Positions 25,622 to 35,314 are shown, numbered from the stretch's first letter. The stretch: DNA of 64,000 nt from Dryocola sp031988645 (GCF_051307045.1 NZ_CP150452.1:3348001-3412000); one strand, 5' to 3'. Made by a program: numbers and translations. The notes: a model not told the origin generated them from the sequence alone.

Positions 25622-26806
25622 TTACAGCGCCGACCTCAGCCGCCGCACCGCCTCATGAAGCTGCTCTTGCGTCGCTGTCGCATAAGAGAAACGCAGCGTC
25701 TTTTTATCCGCGTTATCGCTAAAGAAAAACTCGCCGGGCACGTAAACCACGCCTTTCTCCAGCGTCTGCTGCAGCCATTTCGTGGTGTCGAACTCGTAGC
25801 GGAATTTCGCCCACAGGAACATGCCTCCCTGCGGCTGGTTAAAGGTGAGGTGCTCCCCAAGCTCTGCCTGCAGGTAATGCGAAAGGCTCAGGCATTTTTG
25901 CCTGTAGGCCTCGCGAATCAGCGCGATCTGCGGATTCAGCCGGTTAAGCGTCAGATAAGCGGCCACTAACGACTGTGAGAAAGAGTTTGCGTGCAGATCG
26001 GTGGCCTGTTTGACGATCGCCACTTTCTGCTTCATCCATTCCGGCAGGATAAGCCAGCCCACACGCAGGCCCGGCGCCAGAATTTTAGAGAAGGTCGAGG
26101 TGTAAACCACGTTTTCGTGATTGCCCCTCTCCGCCGCGACCTGGAAAAGCGTTTTCTCACGCTCTTCGGTAAAGCTGATGGCGCCGTAGGGATCGTCTTC
26201 AATAATGATGAAATCGTGCTCGATGGCAAGCTTCACCAGCTTTTCACGGCGCGCGGCGCTAAGGGTTGTGCCGCTCGGGTTACCAAAGGTAGGAACCAGA
26301 TAAACGCACTTGATGCGGGTCGTTTTAAGCAGCTCCTCAAGCTCGTCGACTATCATGCCGTGCTCGTCGCCGCCTACGGATTTTACCGTCGCTTCGGTGA
26401 GGCTAAGAATTTGCAGCGTGGCAAGATAGGTCGGACGCTCAACGACAAAGACGTCCCCGGGATCTGCCAGCGCGCGAATCAGCAGATCCAGCGCCTGCTG
26501 GGAGCCGGAGGTAATAAGCAGCTGGTCGGGGTGAGTGGTGATGCCGCGCTCCTGACACAGGCTGACAAGCTGCCGGCGAAGCTCGGGGTTCCCTTCGGTT
26601 AAACCGTACTGGAAGGCATCGTTAAAGCTTTCATTCACCACCCTTTGCGTGGCCTGAGCCAGGCCTTCTTTATCGAACAGTTCCGGGGAGGGAATGCCTC
26701 CCGCAAGCGAAATCACGCCCGGCATTTTGCTGTGTTTTAAAAGTTCGCGGATGGCTGAAGGCTGCAGGTTCTGGATACGTTGTGCGAGGTGCGTGCTCTT
26801 GCTCAT
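25622..26806 (-). CDS. PLP-dependent aminotransferase, 2-aminoadipate/MocR-like class I fold
   Basis: This 394-aa class I/II aminotransferase starts directly at the catalytic domain (SAIRELLKHSKMPGVISLAGGIPSPELF) and lacks the GntR helix-turn-helix of MocR-type regulators, so it should be an enzyme. PLP contacts are TSGSQQALDLL, NPSGTTLS, EDDPYGAI and the Schiff-base Lys in STFSKILAPGLRVGW. Close families include 2-aminoadipate and valine-pyruvate-like transaminases; the substrate cannot be told. It is absent at this position in E. coli and is convergent with kdgT; there is no obvious functional link to uronate breakdown. Confidence 0.88.
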   Translation of the reverse strand: MSKSTHLAQRIQNLQPSAIRELLKHSKMPGVISLAGGIPSPELFDKEGLAQATQRVVNESFNDAFQYGLTEGNPELRRQLVSLCQERGITTHPDQLLITSGSQQALDLLIRALADPGDVFVVERPTYLATLQILSLTEATVKSVGGDEHGMIVDELEELLKTTRIKCVYLVPTFGNPSGTTLSAARREKLVKLAIEHDFIIIEDDPYGAISFTEEREKTLFQVAAERGNHENVVYTSTFSKILAPGLRVGWLILPEWMKQKVAIVKQATDLHANSFSQSLVAAYLTLNRLNPQIALIREAYRQKCLSLSHYLQAELGEHLTFNQPQGGMFLWAKFRYEFDTTKWLQQTLEKGVVYVPGEFFFSDNADKKTLRFSYATATQEQLHEAVRRLRSAL

Positions 26807-26989
26807 ATTGTTATCTCTGATTTTTTATTCGCTTAAAATATACATAGCAATCAAATTAATTAGCAATGTCTTTTCAGCGGTAAAAGCGCGGCTTTTTTGC
26901 GAGACGCTTTCCCGAATCGATTTCCCGGGTTCGCCCCCCGCGCGGGGAAATGCTAAAGTGGACGAAGTCATTATGGAAAGTGAAAAACA

Positions 26990-27754
26990 ATGAGCATTCA
27001 TCTACTTATCGTCGACGCGCTGAACCTGATCCGCCGCATTCATGCGGTACAGGGCTCGCCGTGCGCCGATACCTGCCTGCATGCCCTGGAGCAGCTGGTC
27101 GCCCACAGCCAGCCGACCCACGCCGTCGCGGTGTTTGACGATGAAGACCGACGCGAAGGCTGGCGGCATCAGGTATTGCCGGACTATAAAGCCGGGCGTG
27201 CGCCCATGCCGGAAACCTTGCAGCATGAAATGCCGTCCATCCGGGAAGCCTTCACCCGCCGCGGCGTCGCCTGCTGGCATTCGCCGGGAAACGAGGCGGA
27301 CGATCTGGCCGCGACCCTGGCCGCAAAGCTCGCGACGGGCGGACACCGGGCCACCATCGTTTCCACGGACAAAGGGTTTTGCCAGCTGCTTGCCCCCACG
27401 GTTGAGATCCGCGATTACTTTCAAAAACGCTGGCTGGACGCGCCCTTCATTGCGCAGGAGTACGGCGTGCAGCCCGAGCAGCTGCCGGATTTTTGGGGGC
27501 TGGCAGGCATCAGCAGCAGCAAAATTCCAGGCGTTGCCGGCATCGGGCAAAAAAGCGCAACGCAGCTGATAAATCAGTTTTCAACGCTTGAGGAACTCTA
27601 TCAGCGGCTGGACGAGGTGCCGGAAAAATGGCGGAAAAAGCTGGAGGCGCACAAAGAGAGCGCCTTTATCTGTCGTCAGGTCGCGCGCCTGCAGACGGAT
27701 TTAAAGCTGGACGGGAATTTGCAGCAGCTGCGGCTGCCCGCCGGCCGCTCATAA
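26990..27754 (+). CDS. xni: Flap endonuclease Xni (ExoIX)
   Basis: Xni is a 254-aa homologue of the DNA polymerase I 5'-nuclease domain that acts on flap structures. Metal-binding acidic motifs IVDALNLIRR, FDDEDRREGW, GNEADDLAATLA and STDKGFCQLL are present, with the helix-hairpin-helix GVAGIGQKSATQLI. As in E. coli, it is a shorter family member with fewer metal-site acids than FEN/Pol I. Start ATG 26990 follows GTGAAAAACA, a weak ribosome-binding site. The C-terminal GRS tail directly precedes a REP-like stem. Confidence 0.94.
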   Translation: MSIHLLIVDALNLIRRIHAVQGSPCADTCLHALEQLVAHSQPTHAVAVFDDEDRREGWRHQVLPDYKAGRAPMPETLQHEMPSIREAFTRRGVACWHSPGNEADDLAATLAAKLATGGHRATIVSTDKGFCQLLAPTVEIRDYFQKRWLDAPFIAQEYGVQPEQLPDFWGLAGISSSKIPGVAGIGQKSATQLINQFSTLEELYQRLDEVPEKWRKKLEAHKESAFICRQVARLQTDLKLDGNLQQLRLPAGRS

Positions 27755-27782
27755 TCCCGATATTTACGCCAGGCGGCGCTTT

Positions 27783-27822
27783 GCTTACCCGGCCTGCAAT
27801 TCGATTGGCAGGCCGGGTAAGC
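27783..27822. repeat. REP-like perfect hairpin between xni and rlmM
   Basis: GCTTACCCGGCCTGC and GCAGGCCGGGTAAGC form a perfect 15-bp stem with a 10-nt loop in the gap between convergent xni and rlmM. The GCCGGGTAAGC core is typical of enterobacterial REP sequences. It lacks a T run, so it is more a processing/stability element than a simple terminator. Confidence 0.65.
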
Positions 27823-27862
27823 GACTCACCGTCCGACAATATTTACCGCAAAATCCAGAAAC

Positions 27863-28969
27863 CTAACTACGCTCGTCGCGACGGCCGCCTACGGCTGCCC
27901 ACATGCGGCGAACGTGCACGGTGACCTCTTCACGATCGTGATAAAGCTGCCGCGCCTGGATCTGCGCGCTGATGCCGTTTTCATCGAGCTTTTCGCGGAT
28001 CAGGGCAATGTTTTGCGAAACCTCTTCATAGCGTTTTTTCATCGGCAGCTTGAGGTTAAAGATGGTTTCCCGGCACCAGCCGTTTACCAGCCAGGTGGCC
28101 ATCAGGCTCGCGACTTTCGCCGGCTTCTCCACCATGTCGCATACCATCCAGGAGATATTGGTGCGCGTCGGCTTATATTTAAAGCCGTCTTCACGCAGCC
28201 AGGTGACCTGTCCGGTATCCATCAGGCTTTGCGCCATCGGGCCGTTATCTACGGACGAAACCCACATGTTGCGTTTCACCAGCTGATAGGTCCAGCCGCC
28301 GGGGCAGGCGCCCAGGTCTACCGCGTACATGCCGTTTGCCAGGCGCTCGTCCCACTCGTCGGTGGGAATAAAGACGTGGAAGGCCTCTTCAAGCTTAAGC
28401 GTGGAGCGGCTTGGCGCATCCGACGGGAATTTAAGACGCGGAATGCCCATATAGAAAGGCGAGTTGTTGTCGGCGTAGGAATAGCCGGTATAGCAGCAGC
28501 CCGGGGCAATAAAGAACACGTGCACCACCGGGCGTTTCGGCGTTTCGTAATTAGTCAGCACGCCCGCTTCGCGCAGGCTGGCGCGCAGCGGTACGGTAAG
28601 CTTGCGGCAGAACTTCATCAGCTCTTTGCTTTCGTTGGTATCGGCAACTTCCACGCGCAGTTCGCCGCCCTTCTCAACCACGCCCTGCAGCATGCCGGTA
28701 ATCGGCGTGATGCGATCCTCCGGCGGCAGATCTTTTAACAGCTCACCGGCGACGATCATCTGGCGGGCAAAGATCAGATCGCTGAACGGCAGCTGGCGCG
28801 CCAGCCTGTCGGCGTCATCCTGCTGGTAGCATTCAAAAACGACGTAGCCGCTGCTTTCTTTTACGCGCGCAAAACCGTATACGCCCCGCTGGCCTGCTTT
28901 ATCGGTAATTTCCGCCGCGCACTCTTTTTCGAAGCCCTGGCGGCAGTACAAAATAACTTTACTATTCAT
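27863..28969 (-). CDS. rlmM: 23S rRNA (cytidine(2498)-2'-O)-methyltransferase RlmM
   Basis: RlmM 2'-O-methylates C2498 in 23S rRNA before ribosome assembly. The 368-aa protein has an N-terminal THUMP-like region (CRQGFEKECAAEITDKAGQ) and a Rossmann methyltransferase domain beginning VDLGACPGGWTYQLVKR, with catalytic-site segments WMVCDMVEKP and NLKLPMKKRYEEV. It overlaps ygdD by 8 nt (28962-28969), so translation is probably coupled. Confidence 0.97.
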   Translation of the reverse strand: MNSKVILYCRQGFEKECAAEITDKAGQRGVYGFARVKESSGYVVFECYQQDDADRLARQLPFSDLIFARQMIVAGELLKDLPPEDRITPITGMLQGVVEKGGELRVEVADTNESKELMKFCRKLTVPLRASLREAGVLTNYETPKRPVVHVFFIAPGCCYTGYSYADNNSPFYMGIPRLKFPSDAPSRSTLKLEEAFHVFIPTDEWDERLANGMYAVDLGACPGGWTYQLVKRNMWVSSVDNGPMAQSLMDTGQVTWLREDGFKYKPTRTNISWMVCDMVEKPAKVASLMATWLVNGWCRETIFNLKLPMKKRYEEVSQNIALIREKLDENGISAQIQARQLYHDREEVTVHVRRMWAAVGGRRDERS

Positions 28970-29357
28970 GGCTTGCGCCCTTACGTTTCAGGCGCATTGC
29001 ACCAATCAACATCAAAACCCAGCCGGCGAGGAAGCTTACCCCGCCGACCGGTGTAACAAACGCCCACAGGCGTAAATGCGACAGCGCCAGGCAATAAAGG
29101 CTGCCGCTGAATAACACGGTGCCAAGCGCCATAAACACGCTGCTCCAGTAAAACCAAATGCTGATACGGCGCTGCATCGCCACCGCGAGGCCAAAGATAG
29201 CCAGCGTGTGAAACGCCTGGTATTCAAGCCCCGTCTGGATCCAGCCCATCTCGACAACGCCGAGAGATTTGCTTAACACGTGCGCCCCGAAGGCGCCCAG
29301 AGCAACAAAAATAAAGCCGCTGATAGCGGTAAAAATCAGCATGAAACGGCTGGTCAT
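28962..29357 (-). CDS. ygdD: YgdD, DUF423 membrane protein
   Basis: This 131-aa inner-membrane protein of unknown function has four predicted helices (IFTAISGFIFVALGAFGAHVL; FHTLAIFGLAVAM; WFYWSSVFMALGTVLFSG; VGGVSFLAGWVLMLIGA). It matches E. coli YgdD in length and sequence. It is the middle gene of gcvA-ygdD-rlmM, 46 bp after gcvA and overlapping rlmM. Confidence 0.95.
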   Translation of the reverse strand: MTSRFMLIFTAISGFIFVALGAFGAHVLSKSLGVVEMGWIQTGLEYQAFHTLAIFGLAVAMQRRISIWFYWSSVFMALGTVLFSGSLYCLALSHLRLWAFVTPVGGVSFLAGWVLMLIGAMRLKRKGASHE

Positions 29358-29403
29358 GGTGTAACCCTAAATGTAAGGCGCGGCATGCCGCGCGATGATT
29401 TAC

Positions 29404-30322
29404 TTATTGATCGTAGCGAAAGCGAAATTTTTCTTGTTCGCTGGCGGCTTTCGCCAGGATCCACTGTCGGAATGCGGCTATTTTACCGAGTTCTGCCTGA
29501 CTGTCATGACAAACAAGATAAAACGCGTTTTTACTCACCAGAACGTCGTTAAAAGGACAAACCAGGCGGCCTGCTTCGATTTCAGACTGCGCCATCACGT
29601 TGTTTGCCAGCGCAATGCCCTGGCCGTGAATGGCGGGCCTGCAGCACCATTGCGCTGTGGCTAAAGATGGGGCCTTGCTGCACGTTGATATGGCTTACGC
29701 CCAGCTGGCGCGTGTAGGTTTGCCAGTCCCGCCGCGAAGCGTCGTGCAGCAGCGTGTGCCGGGCCAGGTCTTCCGGCGTTTTGATCGGCCTGTCGCCGGT
29801 AAGCAGCATCGGCGAACAAACCGGCAGCAGGTATTCGGCGTAGAGCTTCTCGACCCGCAGGCCGGGCCAGTTTCCGCGTCCGTAAAAAATAGCCACGTCG
29901 ACGTCGTCGGAAAGCTTGTCCTCCTGGCGGTCCACCGCCTGGATTCGCACATCGATTCCCGGATAAGCTGAGTTAAAGCTGGAAAGGCGGGGCACCAGCC
30001 AGTGGATGGCAAAACTTGGCAATAAGCTTACCGTCAGCGCGCCTTTTGCGCTCCTTGCCTGCAGCTTGCGGGTCGCTTCGGTGAGCTGGGAAAAAATCTC
30101 TTTAATATCGAGGTAGTAGCTCTGCCCCTCTTCGGTAAGCAGCAGCGAACGGTTACGGCGACGGAACAGTTTTAGCCCTAAAAAGTCCTCAAGAGACTTA
30201 ATCTGGTGGCTAACTGCCGCCTGGGTAACAAAGAGCTCTTCGGCCGCTTTCGTAAAGCTCAGGTGGCGGGCGGCGGCATCAAAAACACGTAAAGCATTCA
30301 GAGGTGGCAAGCGCTTGGACAT
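29404..30322 (-). CDS. gcvA: Glycine cleavage system regulator GcvA (one frameshift as sequenced)
   Basis: GcvA is a LysR-type regulator that activates gcvTHP and the sRNA gcvB in response to glycine. The N-terminal winged HTH (RHLSFTKAAEELFVTQAAVSHQIKSLE, given here in two motifs SFTKAAEELF and TQAAVSHQIKSL) is followed by the effector domain. The frame breaks at 29635-29639: the coding strand has CAGGCCCGCC for an expected CAGGCCGCC. Removing one C restores MVLQAAIHGQGIALANNVMAQ and a 305-aa protein, the E. coli length. It is divergent from gcvB, with which it shares a 127-bp control region. Confidence 0.95.
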
Positions 30323-30449
30323 AGTTGACAGGCTTAAATGTTAATGGCTGTTAACAAACAGGTTATTTAATTAACCTATTAGTTTTTTTTATCTGAGCCA
30401 TTATAAATTGTCCGTTGAGGATGCACCAGCAAATACCTATAGTGGCGGC

Positions 30450-30655
30450 ACTTCCTGAGCCGGAACGAAAAGTTATCTGGAATGCGTGTTCTGGAGGGCT
30501 TTTGGCTTACGGTTGTGATGTTGTGTTGTTGTGTTTGCAATTGGTCTGGCATTCCAGACCCCGGTAGCTAAGCTACCCCTTTTTCACTTCCTGTACATTT
30601 ACCCTGTCTGTCCATAGTGATTAATGTAGCACCGCTTAAAGCGGTGCTTTTTTTT
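30450..30655 (+). ncRNA. gcvB: GcvB small RNA
   Basis: GcvB is an Hfq-dependent sRNA that represses many amino-acid and peptide transporter mRNAs. The sequence begins ACTTCCTGAGCCGGAACG, carries the GU-rich R1 seed region (GTTGTGATGTTGTGTTGTTG), and ends with AGCACCGC/GCGGTGCT plus T8 (30628-30655). Length is 206 nt, matching E. coli. TATAGT (30438-30443) is a plausible -10. Position divergent from gcvA is conserved. Confidence 0.97.
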
Positions 30656-30664
30656 ATTCGCTTA

Positions 30665-30892
30665 TTAGTGCTTAAGCTCAACCATCTCTTTTACGTCACT
30701 ACGGTTAATCTGCTGCTGGTTGCCGTTGGCATCTTTATACTTAATCATGCCGGTTTCGTCATCGGTCTTCGGCTTACCGTCAGAGACGATAGTGCGTCCG
30801 TCGTTGGTGTGCATTACGTAGTTCGGGCTGGAACATGCTGCGAGTGCGAAAGTCATCATACATGCAGATACAATAGCGGCTGCCTTATTCAT
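30665..30892 (-). CDS. ygdI: YgdI/YgdR-family lipoprotein YgdI
   Basis: This 75-aa lipoprotein has a signal peptide ending in the lipobox LAAC (Cys about residue 20) followed by an SH3-like DUF903 domain: NYVMHTNDGRTIVSDGKPKTDDETGM and QINRSDVKEM. Function is unknown. The frame is open upstream but ATG 30892 gives the proper signal sequence. Its end lies 10 bp from the gcvB terminator. A paralogue, ygdR, is at 58905. Confidence 0.93.
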   Translation of the reverse strand: MNKAAAIVSACMMTFALAACSSPNYVMHTNDGRTIVSDGKPKTDDETGMIKYKDANGNQQQINRSDVKEMVELKH

Positions 30893-31086
30893 AATTCTTC
30901 TCCTTGTATAGAGTTTAATGCTACTTAAATCTCTTCTGCTTACGGGCTGAAACCTTAGCCTAACAATTATTAGCATAACTCTCTTTTGCGACTTTGCCAG
31001 GTTAAGCAGATAATTCCGATAGTTACGCATACCTTGTGCAGCCTTAAGAAATGCGCCACGATCTATGGATTGCAACGAGGATAACC

Positions 31087-32292
31087 ATGAAAGCATTTAA
31101 CCCCGCCCATTTCCGCAGCCAGTTTCCGGCGCTGGCGGATGCCGGCGTCTATCTGGACAGCGCGGCGACGGCATTAAAGCCCCAGGCGGTGATTGACGCC
31201 AGCCAGCAGTTCTACAGCCTCAGCGCGGGCAACGTTCATCGCAGCCAGTTCCCAACCGCACAGCGCCTCACGGCCCGTTACGAAGCCGCGCGCGAAGCCG
31301 TGGCGAGCTTGCTGAACGCCCCTTCCGGCAAGGACATTATCTGGACGCGCGGCACCACCGAGTCCATTAATCTGGTCGCCCAGTGCTATGCGCGTCCGCG
31401 CCTGCGGGCAGGCGACGAAATCATTATCAGCGAGGCCGAGCACCACGCTAATTTCGTGCCCTGGCTGATGGTCGCGGAGCAAACCGGCGCGCGTATCGTC
31501 AAGCTGCCGATCGGCAAAGATTACCTGGCCGATCTCGCCCTGCTCCCGGCTTTGCTCAGCGAACGCACCAGGATTCTGGCGCTGGGGCAGATGTCGAACG
31601 TAACCGGCGGCTGCCCGGACCTGGCGCGGGCCGTTAGCCTTGCGCACGGCGTCGGCGCGGTGGTCATGGTGGATGGCGCGCAGGGCGTGGTGCACTGCCC
31701 GCCGGACGTTCAGGCGCTGGATATCGACTTTTACGCGTTCTCCGGCCACAAGCTCTACGGGCCGACGGGCATCGGCGCGCTGTACGGCAAAAGCGCGCTG
31801 CTGGCGGAGATGTCGCCGTGGCTTGGCGGCGGTAAAATGATCACCCATGTCTCGTTTGACGGCTTTAAAACCCAGGCGGTGCCTTATCGCTTTGAAGCCG
31901 GCACGCCAAACGTTGCCGGAGTGATTGGTCTGAGCGCCGCGCTTGAATGGCTTGCAGCAACAGACGTGGCTGAAGCGGAAGCCTACAGCCGGGGCCTTGC
32001 GACGCTTGCCGAGGCGCAGCTGGCAAAGCGCCCGGGCTTTCGCAGCTTCCGCTGCCAGGACTCGAGCCTGCTGGCCTTTGATTTCGCCGGCGTGCACCAC
32101 AGCGACATGGTGACGCTGCTGGCGGAATCAGGCATCGCGCTTCGCGCCGGGCAGCACTGCGCTCAGCCGCTGCTGGCGGCGCTGGGCGTAAGCGGCACGC
32201 TCCGCGCTTCTTTCGCTCCTTACAACACGCAAAGCGACGTGGACGCGCTGGTGAAAGCCATCGACCATGCGCTGGATATTCTGGTGGATTAA
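31087..32292 (+). CDS. csdA: Cysteine desulfurase CsdA
   Basis: CsdA removes sulfur from cysteine and passes it as persulfide to CsdE. The 401 aa equal E. coli CsdA. It is a class V aminotransferase fold with the His stacking residue in SEAEHHANFVPW, the PLP Lys in FSGHKLYGPTG and the persulfide Cys in ALRAGQHCAQPL. ATG 31087 is chosen over an earlier in-frame ATG because it gives MKAFNPAHFRSQFPAL. The csdE start follows the stop codon with no gap. Confidence 0.97.
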   Translation: MKAFNPAHFRSQFPALADAGVYLDSAATALKPQAVIDASQQFYSLSAGNVHRSQFPTAQRLTARYEAAREAVASLLNAPSGKDIIWTRGTTESINLVAQCYARPRLRAGDEIIISEAEHHANFVPWLMVAEQTGARIVKLPIGKDYLADLALLPALLSERTRILALGQMSNVTGGCPDLARAVSLAHGVGAVVMVDGAQGVVHCPPDVQALDIDFYAFSGHKLYGPTGIGALYGKSALLAEMSPWLGGGKMITHVSFDGFKTQAVPYRFEAGTPNVAGVIGLSAALEWLAATDVAEAEAYSRGLATLAEAQLAKRPGFRSFRCQDSSLLAFDFAGVHHSDMVTLLAESGIALRAGQHCAQPLLAALGVSGTLRASFAPYNTQSDVDALVKAIDHALDILVD

Positions 32293-32739
32293 ATGACAAG
32301 TGGATTCTTAGCCGGGCATCCGTTCGGCAAAACGGTTACCCCTGACGTGCTGCGCGCCACCTTCGTCCCCTTACAACAGTGGGAAGATAAATACCGTCAG
32401 TTAATCATGCTGGGTAAACAGCTTCCCGCCCTACCGGCAGATTTAAAGCGCGATGAGATAGAAATAGCCGGCTGTGAAAACCGCGTCTGGCTCGGCCACG
32501 AGCGTGAAGCAAACGGAACGCTGCACTTCTATGGCGACAGCGAAGGGCGCATCGTAAGGGGGTTGCTGGCGGTGCTGCTGACGGCGATCGAAGGCAAAAC
32601 GGCGCAGGAGCTGCGAAGCGCGGATCCGCTGGCGCTGTTTGACGAACTAGGCCTGCGCAACCAGCTCAGCGCCTCCCGCAGCAGCGGGCTGACGGCACTG
32701 GCCGAGGCCGTGCGCCAGGCCGCCCGGGACGAGGCGTAA
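32293..32739 (+). CDS. csdE: Cysteine desulfurase sulfur acceptor CsdE
   Basis: CsdE is the SufE-family partner of CsdA. It has 148 aa, with the acceptor Cys in IEIAGCENRVWLGHE (Cys 60 or 61). Translation starts immediately after the csdA stop (TAA-ATG), indicating coupling. It is convergent with tcdA with no intergenic base (stop at 32739, tcdA stop codon begins 32740); CsdA-CsdE-TcdA work together in tRNA t6A cyclisation. Confidence 0.96.
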   Translation: MTSGFLAGHPFGKTVTPDVLRATFVPLQQWEDKYRQLIMLGKQLPALPADLKRDEIEIAGCENRVWLGHEREANGTLHFYGDSEGRIVRGLLAVLLTAIEGKTAQELRSADPLALFDELGLRNQLSASRSSGLTALAEAVRQAARDEA

Positions 32740-33546
32740 TCAGGCGCTTCTCGCCGCCTTCGCCATCATCTTTTTAAGCACGTGGGAAACCGCTACAAAG
32801 CCAAAGCTGGCGGTGACCATGGTCGCCGCGCCAAAACCGGACGCGCAGTCCATACGTTTTGGGCCGTCGGCGGTGCTTTTGGCCGCGCATACTGAGCCGT
32901 CAGCCTGCGGATAAACCAGCGCCTCGGTGGAAAACACGCAGTCCACGCCCAGCTTGCCCTTGCTGTTCTTCACCACGCCAAAATCGCTTTTCAGCCTTTC
33001 GCGCAGTTTGGCCGCCAGCGGATCCTGAATGGTCTTCGCCAGATCGGCGACCTGGATCTGCGTCGGATCGATCTGTCCGCCTGCGCCGCCGGTTGTCACT
33101 AAGGGGATCTTATTGCGACGGCACCAGGCTATCAGCGCCGCCTTAGGCCGCACGCTGTCGATGGCGTCAATCACATAGCTAAAGCCCTGGCTTAACAGCT
33201 GCCCGGCGTTATCGGCCGTAATAAAATCATCCACCACCGTCACGCGGCATTCCGGATTAATTTCGCGGATTCGCGCCGCCATCACTTCCGTTTTGGCGAG
33301 GCCGACGTTATCGCGCAGCGCATGAATCTGACGGTTAGTGTTCGTCACGCAGACGTCGTCCATATCGATAAGCGTAATCGCCCCGATACCGGTCCGCGCG
33401 AGCGCTTCTGCCGCCCATGAGCCAACGCCACCGATACCGATGACACAAACATGCGACCGGGCAAACAGCTGCAGAGCATCGCGCCCGTAAAGACGAGCGG
33501 TGCCGCCAAAGCGTTGCAGCCAGGCATCGGAGAGAACGACAGACAT
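32740..33546 (-). CDS. tcdA: tRNA threonylcarbamoyladenosine dehydratase TcdA
   Basis: TcdA (CsdL) uses ATP to cyclise t6A37 to ct6A in ANN-decoding tRNAs. The 268-aa E1/ThiF-like protein has the nucleotide-binding GIGGVGSWAAEALAR, acidic VTLID-like strand AITLIDMDDVCVTNTNRQ (split as LIDMDDVCVTN), and the GVVKNSKGKLGVDC and KRMDCASGFG segments. ATG 33546 is preferred over the open frame to 33570. It is convergent with csdE, its sulfur-system partner. Confidence 0.96.
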   Translation of the reverse strand: MSVVLSDAWLQRFGGTARLYGRDALQLFARSHVCVIGIGGVGSWAAEALARTGIGAITLIDMDDVCVTNTNRQIHALRDNVGLAKTEVMAARIREINPECRVTVVDDFITADNAGQLLSQGFSYVIDAIDSVRPKAALIAWCRRNKIPLVTTGGAGGQIDPTQIQVADLAKTIQDPLAAKLRERLKSDFGVVKNSKGKLGVDCVFSTEALVYPQADGSVCAAKSTADGPKRMDCASGFGAATMVTASFGFVAVSHVLKKMMAKAARSA

Positions 33547-33561
33547 CAGGGTATCCTCAGG

Positions 33562-33592
33562 AAAAAACAAACGGGCTGATTATACAGCCCGT
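33562..33592 (-). terminator. mltA terminator
   Basis: On the minus strand ACGGGCTG/CAGCCCGT (33571-33592) with a 6-nt loop is followed by TTTGTTTTTT. It lies 26 bp past the mltA stop and ahead of tcdA. Confidence 0.85.
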
Positions 33593-33618
33593 ATATTAAA
33601 GGTGGAAAGTTAGGGGCA

Positions 33619-34726
33619 TTAACCGCTAAAGACGTTACCGCCAGCGCCCGTACCCGGCGCGTTTTTCAGCACCCAGACGCGGCCATAGTGGTTATACCAG
33701 CCGGCGCGATGGCCGGCCTCCGGCCCGATCCCCTGGTAGATATCGAAGTGTTGTCCTTTAATGGCTCCGCCCACGTCCAGCGCCACCATGACCCGCAGCT
33801 CATACTGCCCGTTGAACTTGCCGTTGTTGTCCAGCAGCGGCACTTCCGCCAGCAGCGTGGTGCCCGCAGGGATAATGGAACGGTCGGAAGCTACCGACGC
33901 GCGGCCAATCAGCGGCACCGCGCTGGCGCCTTTCACCGGCGCGTAGCTGGCAGGCTTGAAGAAGACGAAGGACGGGTTTTGCTCCAGCAGCTCCTGAACT
34001 TCAGCCTCGCTGTGCGTTTCACCCCAGTGGCGAATCGCCTGCATCGACATATCTTCTTTTTTCACTTCGCCGCGATCGATAAGCACCTTGCCGATGCTGC
34101 GATAGGCGTGGCCGTTTTTCCCGCCGTAGCCGAAGAAGGTCAACGGCCCGGCCGTCGCCAAAGTCGATATAGCCGCTGCCCTGCACGTCCATAATGAAGT
34201 TATCCATCAGGGAATTGCTGTAAGCGAGCACGTAGCTGTCGCTCAGCGCGCCGCTGTAAATCTCCGCGCGCGAAGGCAGGCGTCCGCGTTTAGGCGGCAT
34301 GCGGTAGATGGGGTACTGGAATTCGCCCTGGCGGGTATAGCGCGCCTGCACCACCGGCGTGTAGTAGCCGGTAAACTGTACGTTGCCGTAGTTATCCGCC
34401 CCTTCCATCTGCCAGGCGTCCAGGCCGTACTGGCTTAGCTGACGCGTATCGCCGCCCGCCCGCAGCCATTGCTGCACGGCGCCGTAGACGCCGCTTTTGC
34501 TGCCATAGAGTCTTGGGGAGGCCGAACGAATCTGATTAACCTGCTCGGCGAAGTCCCCGCTGTTAACGGGCGCGCCTACCGCATCAGGCTGGTTAACCAG
34601 CGAAAAGGGTTGGGTGAACTTGCCGTCTTTATATTGCTGGCCCTTGTCGGTCGGTTTTGAAGAACAGGCCGCCAGCGCCGCCACCATTACGCCTGTTACA
34701 ATGTACTTAATCCAACGTCCTTTCAT
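33619..34726 (-). CDS. mltA: Membrane-bound lytic murein transglycosylase MltA (one frameshift as sequenced)
   Basis: MltA is an outer-membrane lipoprotein that cleaves the MurNAc-GlcNAc bond in peptidoglycan. The signal peptide ends in the lipobox LAAC. Conserved segments are WQMEGADNYGNVQFTGYYTP, YPIYRMPP, SFVFFK and the catalytic Asp in VALDVGGAIKGQHFDIY. The frame breaks at 34145-34149: GGCCGGGCCG on the coding strand for an expected GGCCGGCCG. Removing one G restores GDGRPLTFFGYGGKNGH and gives 368 aa (E. coli 365). ATG 34726 sets the lipoprotein start; the frame extends 12 codons upstream. Confidence 0.95.
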
Positions 34727-34893
34727 CACTGCCTCGCCCTGGGTTATGCCGCTACACGCCACGCGAAGATAGCAAACACGCCGCGAGAATTAAATGCGTT
34801 GCGCCTGTCCGGCAACGACGGTGTACATAAATTAATCAAAAAGCCGGTATTTTCAACAACCTGTGACAAATTAAGCATTTTTAAAAAAAAGGG

Positions 34894-34921
34894 TTGCATC
34901 AAAAAGCGAGCAGAGTATAGT
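34894..34921 (+). promoter_or_regulatory. Promoter of the initiator tRNA operon
   Basis: TTGCAT (34894-34899), 16-bp spacer and TATAGT (34916-34921) are followed by a GC-rich discriminator (GCGCATCC) 13 bp before the first tRNA. GC-rich discriminators are typical of stable RNA promoters under ppGpp control. Confidence 0.7.
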
Positions 34922-34934
34922 GCGCATCCACGGA

Positions 34935-35011
<77 letters not shown>

Positions 35012-35070
35012 ATTAAGCCGCTGTTTAGCGCCGTGATGCGAATCATGTGGGAATAAAAGCAGTAACCGGA

Positions 35071-35147
<77 letters not shown>

Positions 35148-35206
35148 ACTAAGCCGCTGTTTAGCGCCATGATGCGAATCATGTGGGAATAAAAGCAGTA
35201 TCCGGA

Positions 35207-35283
<77 letters not shown>

Positions 35284-35290
35284 ACTTTAA

Positions 35291-35314
35291 AAGCACCTTA
35301 ACGGGTGTTTTTTT
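35291..35314 (+). terminator. metZWV operon terminator
   Basis: A short AAGCACC/GGTGTTT stem with a 6-nt loop runs into a T7 run 8 bp after the last tRNA. Confidence 0.75.
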
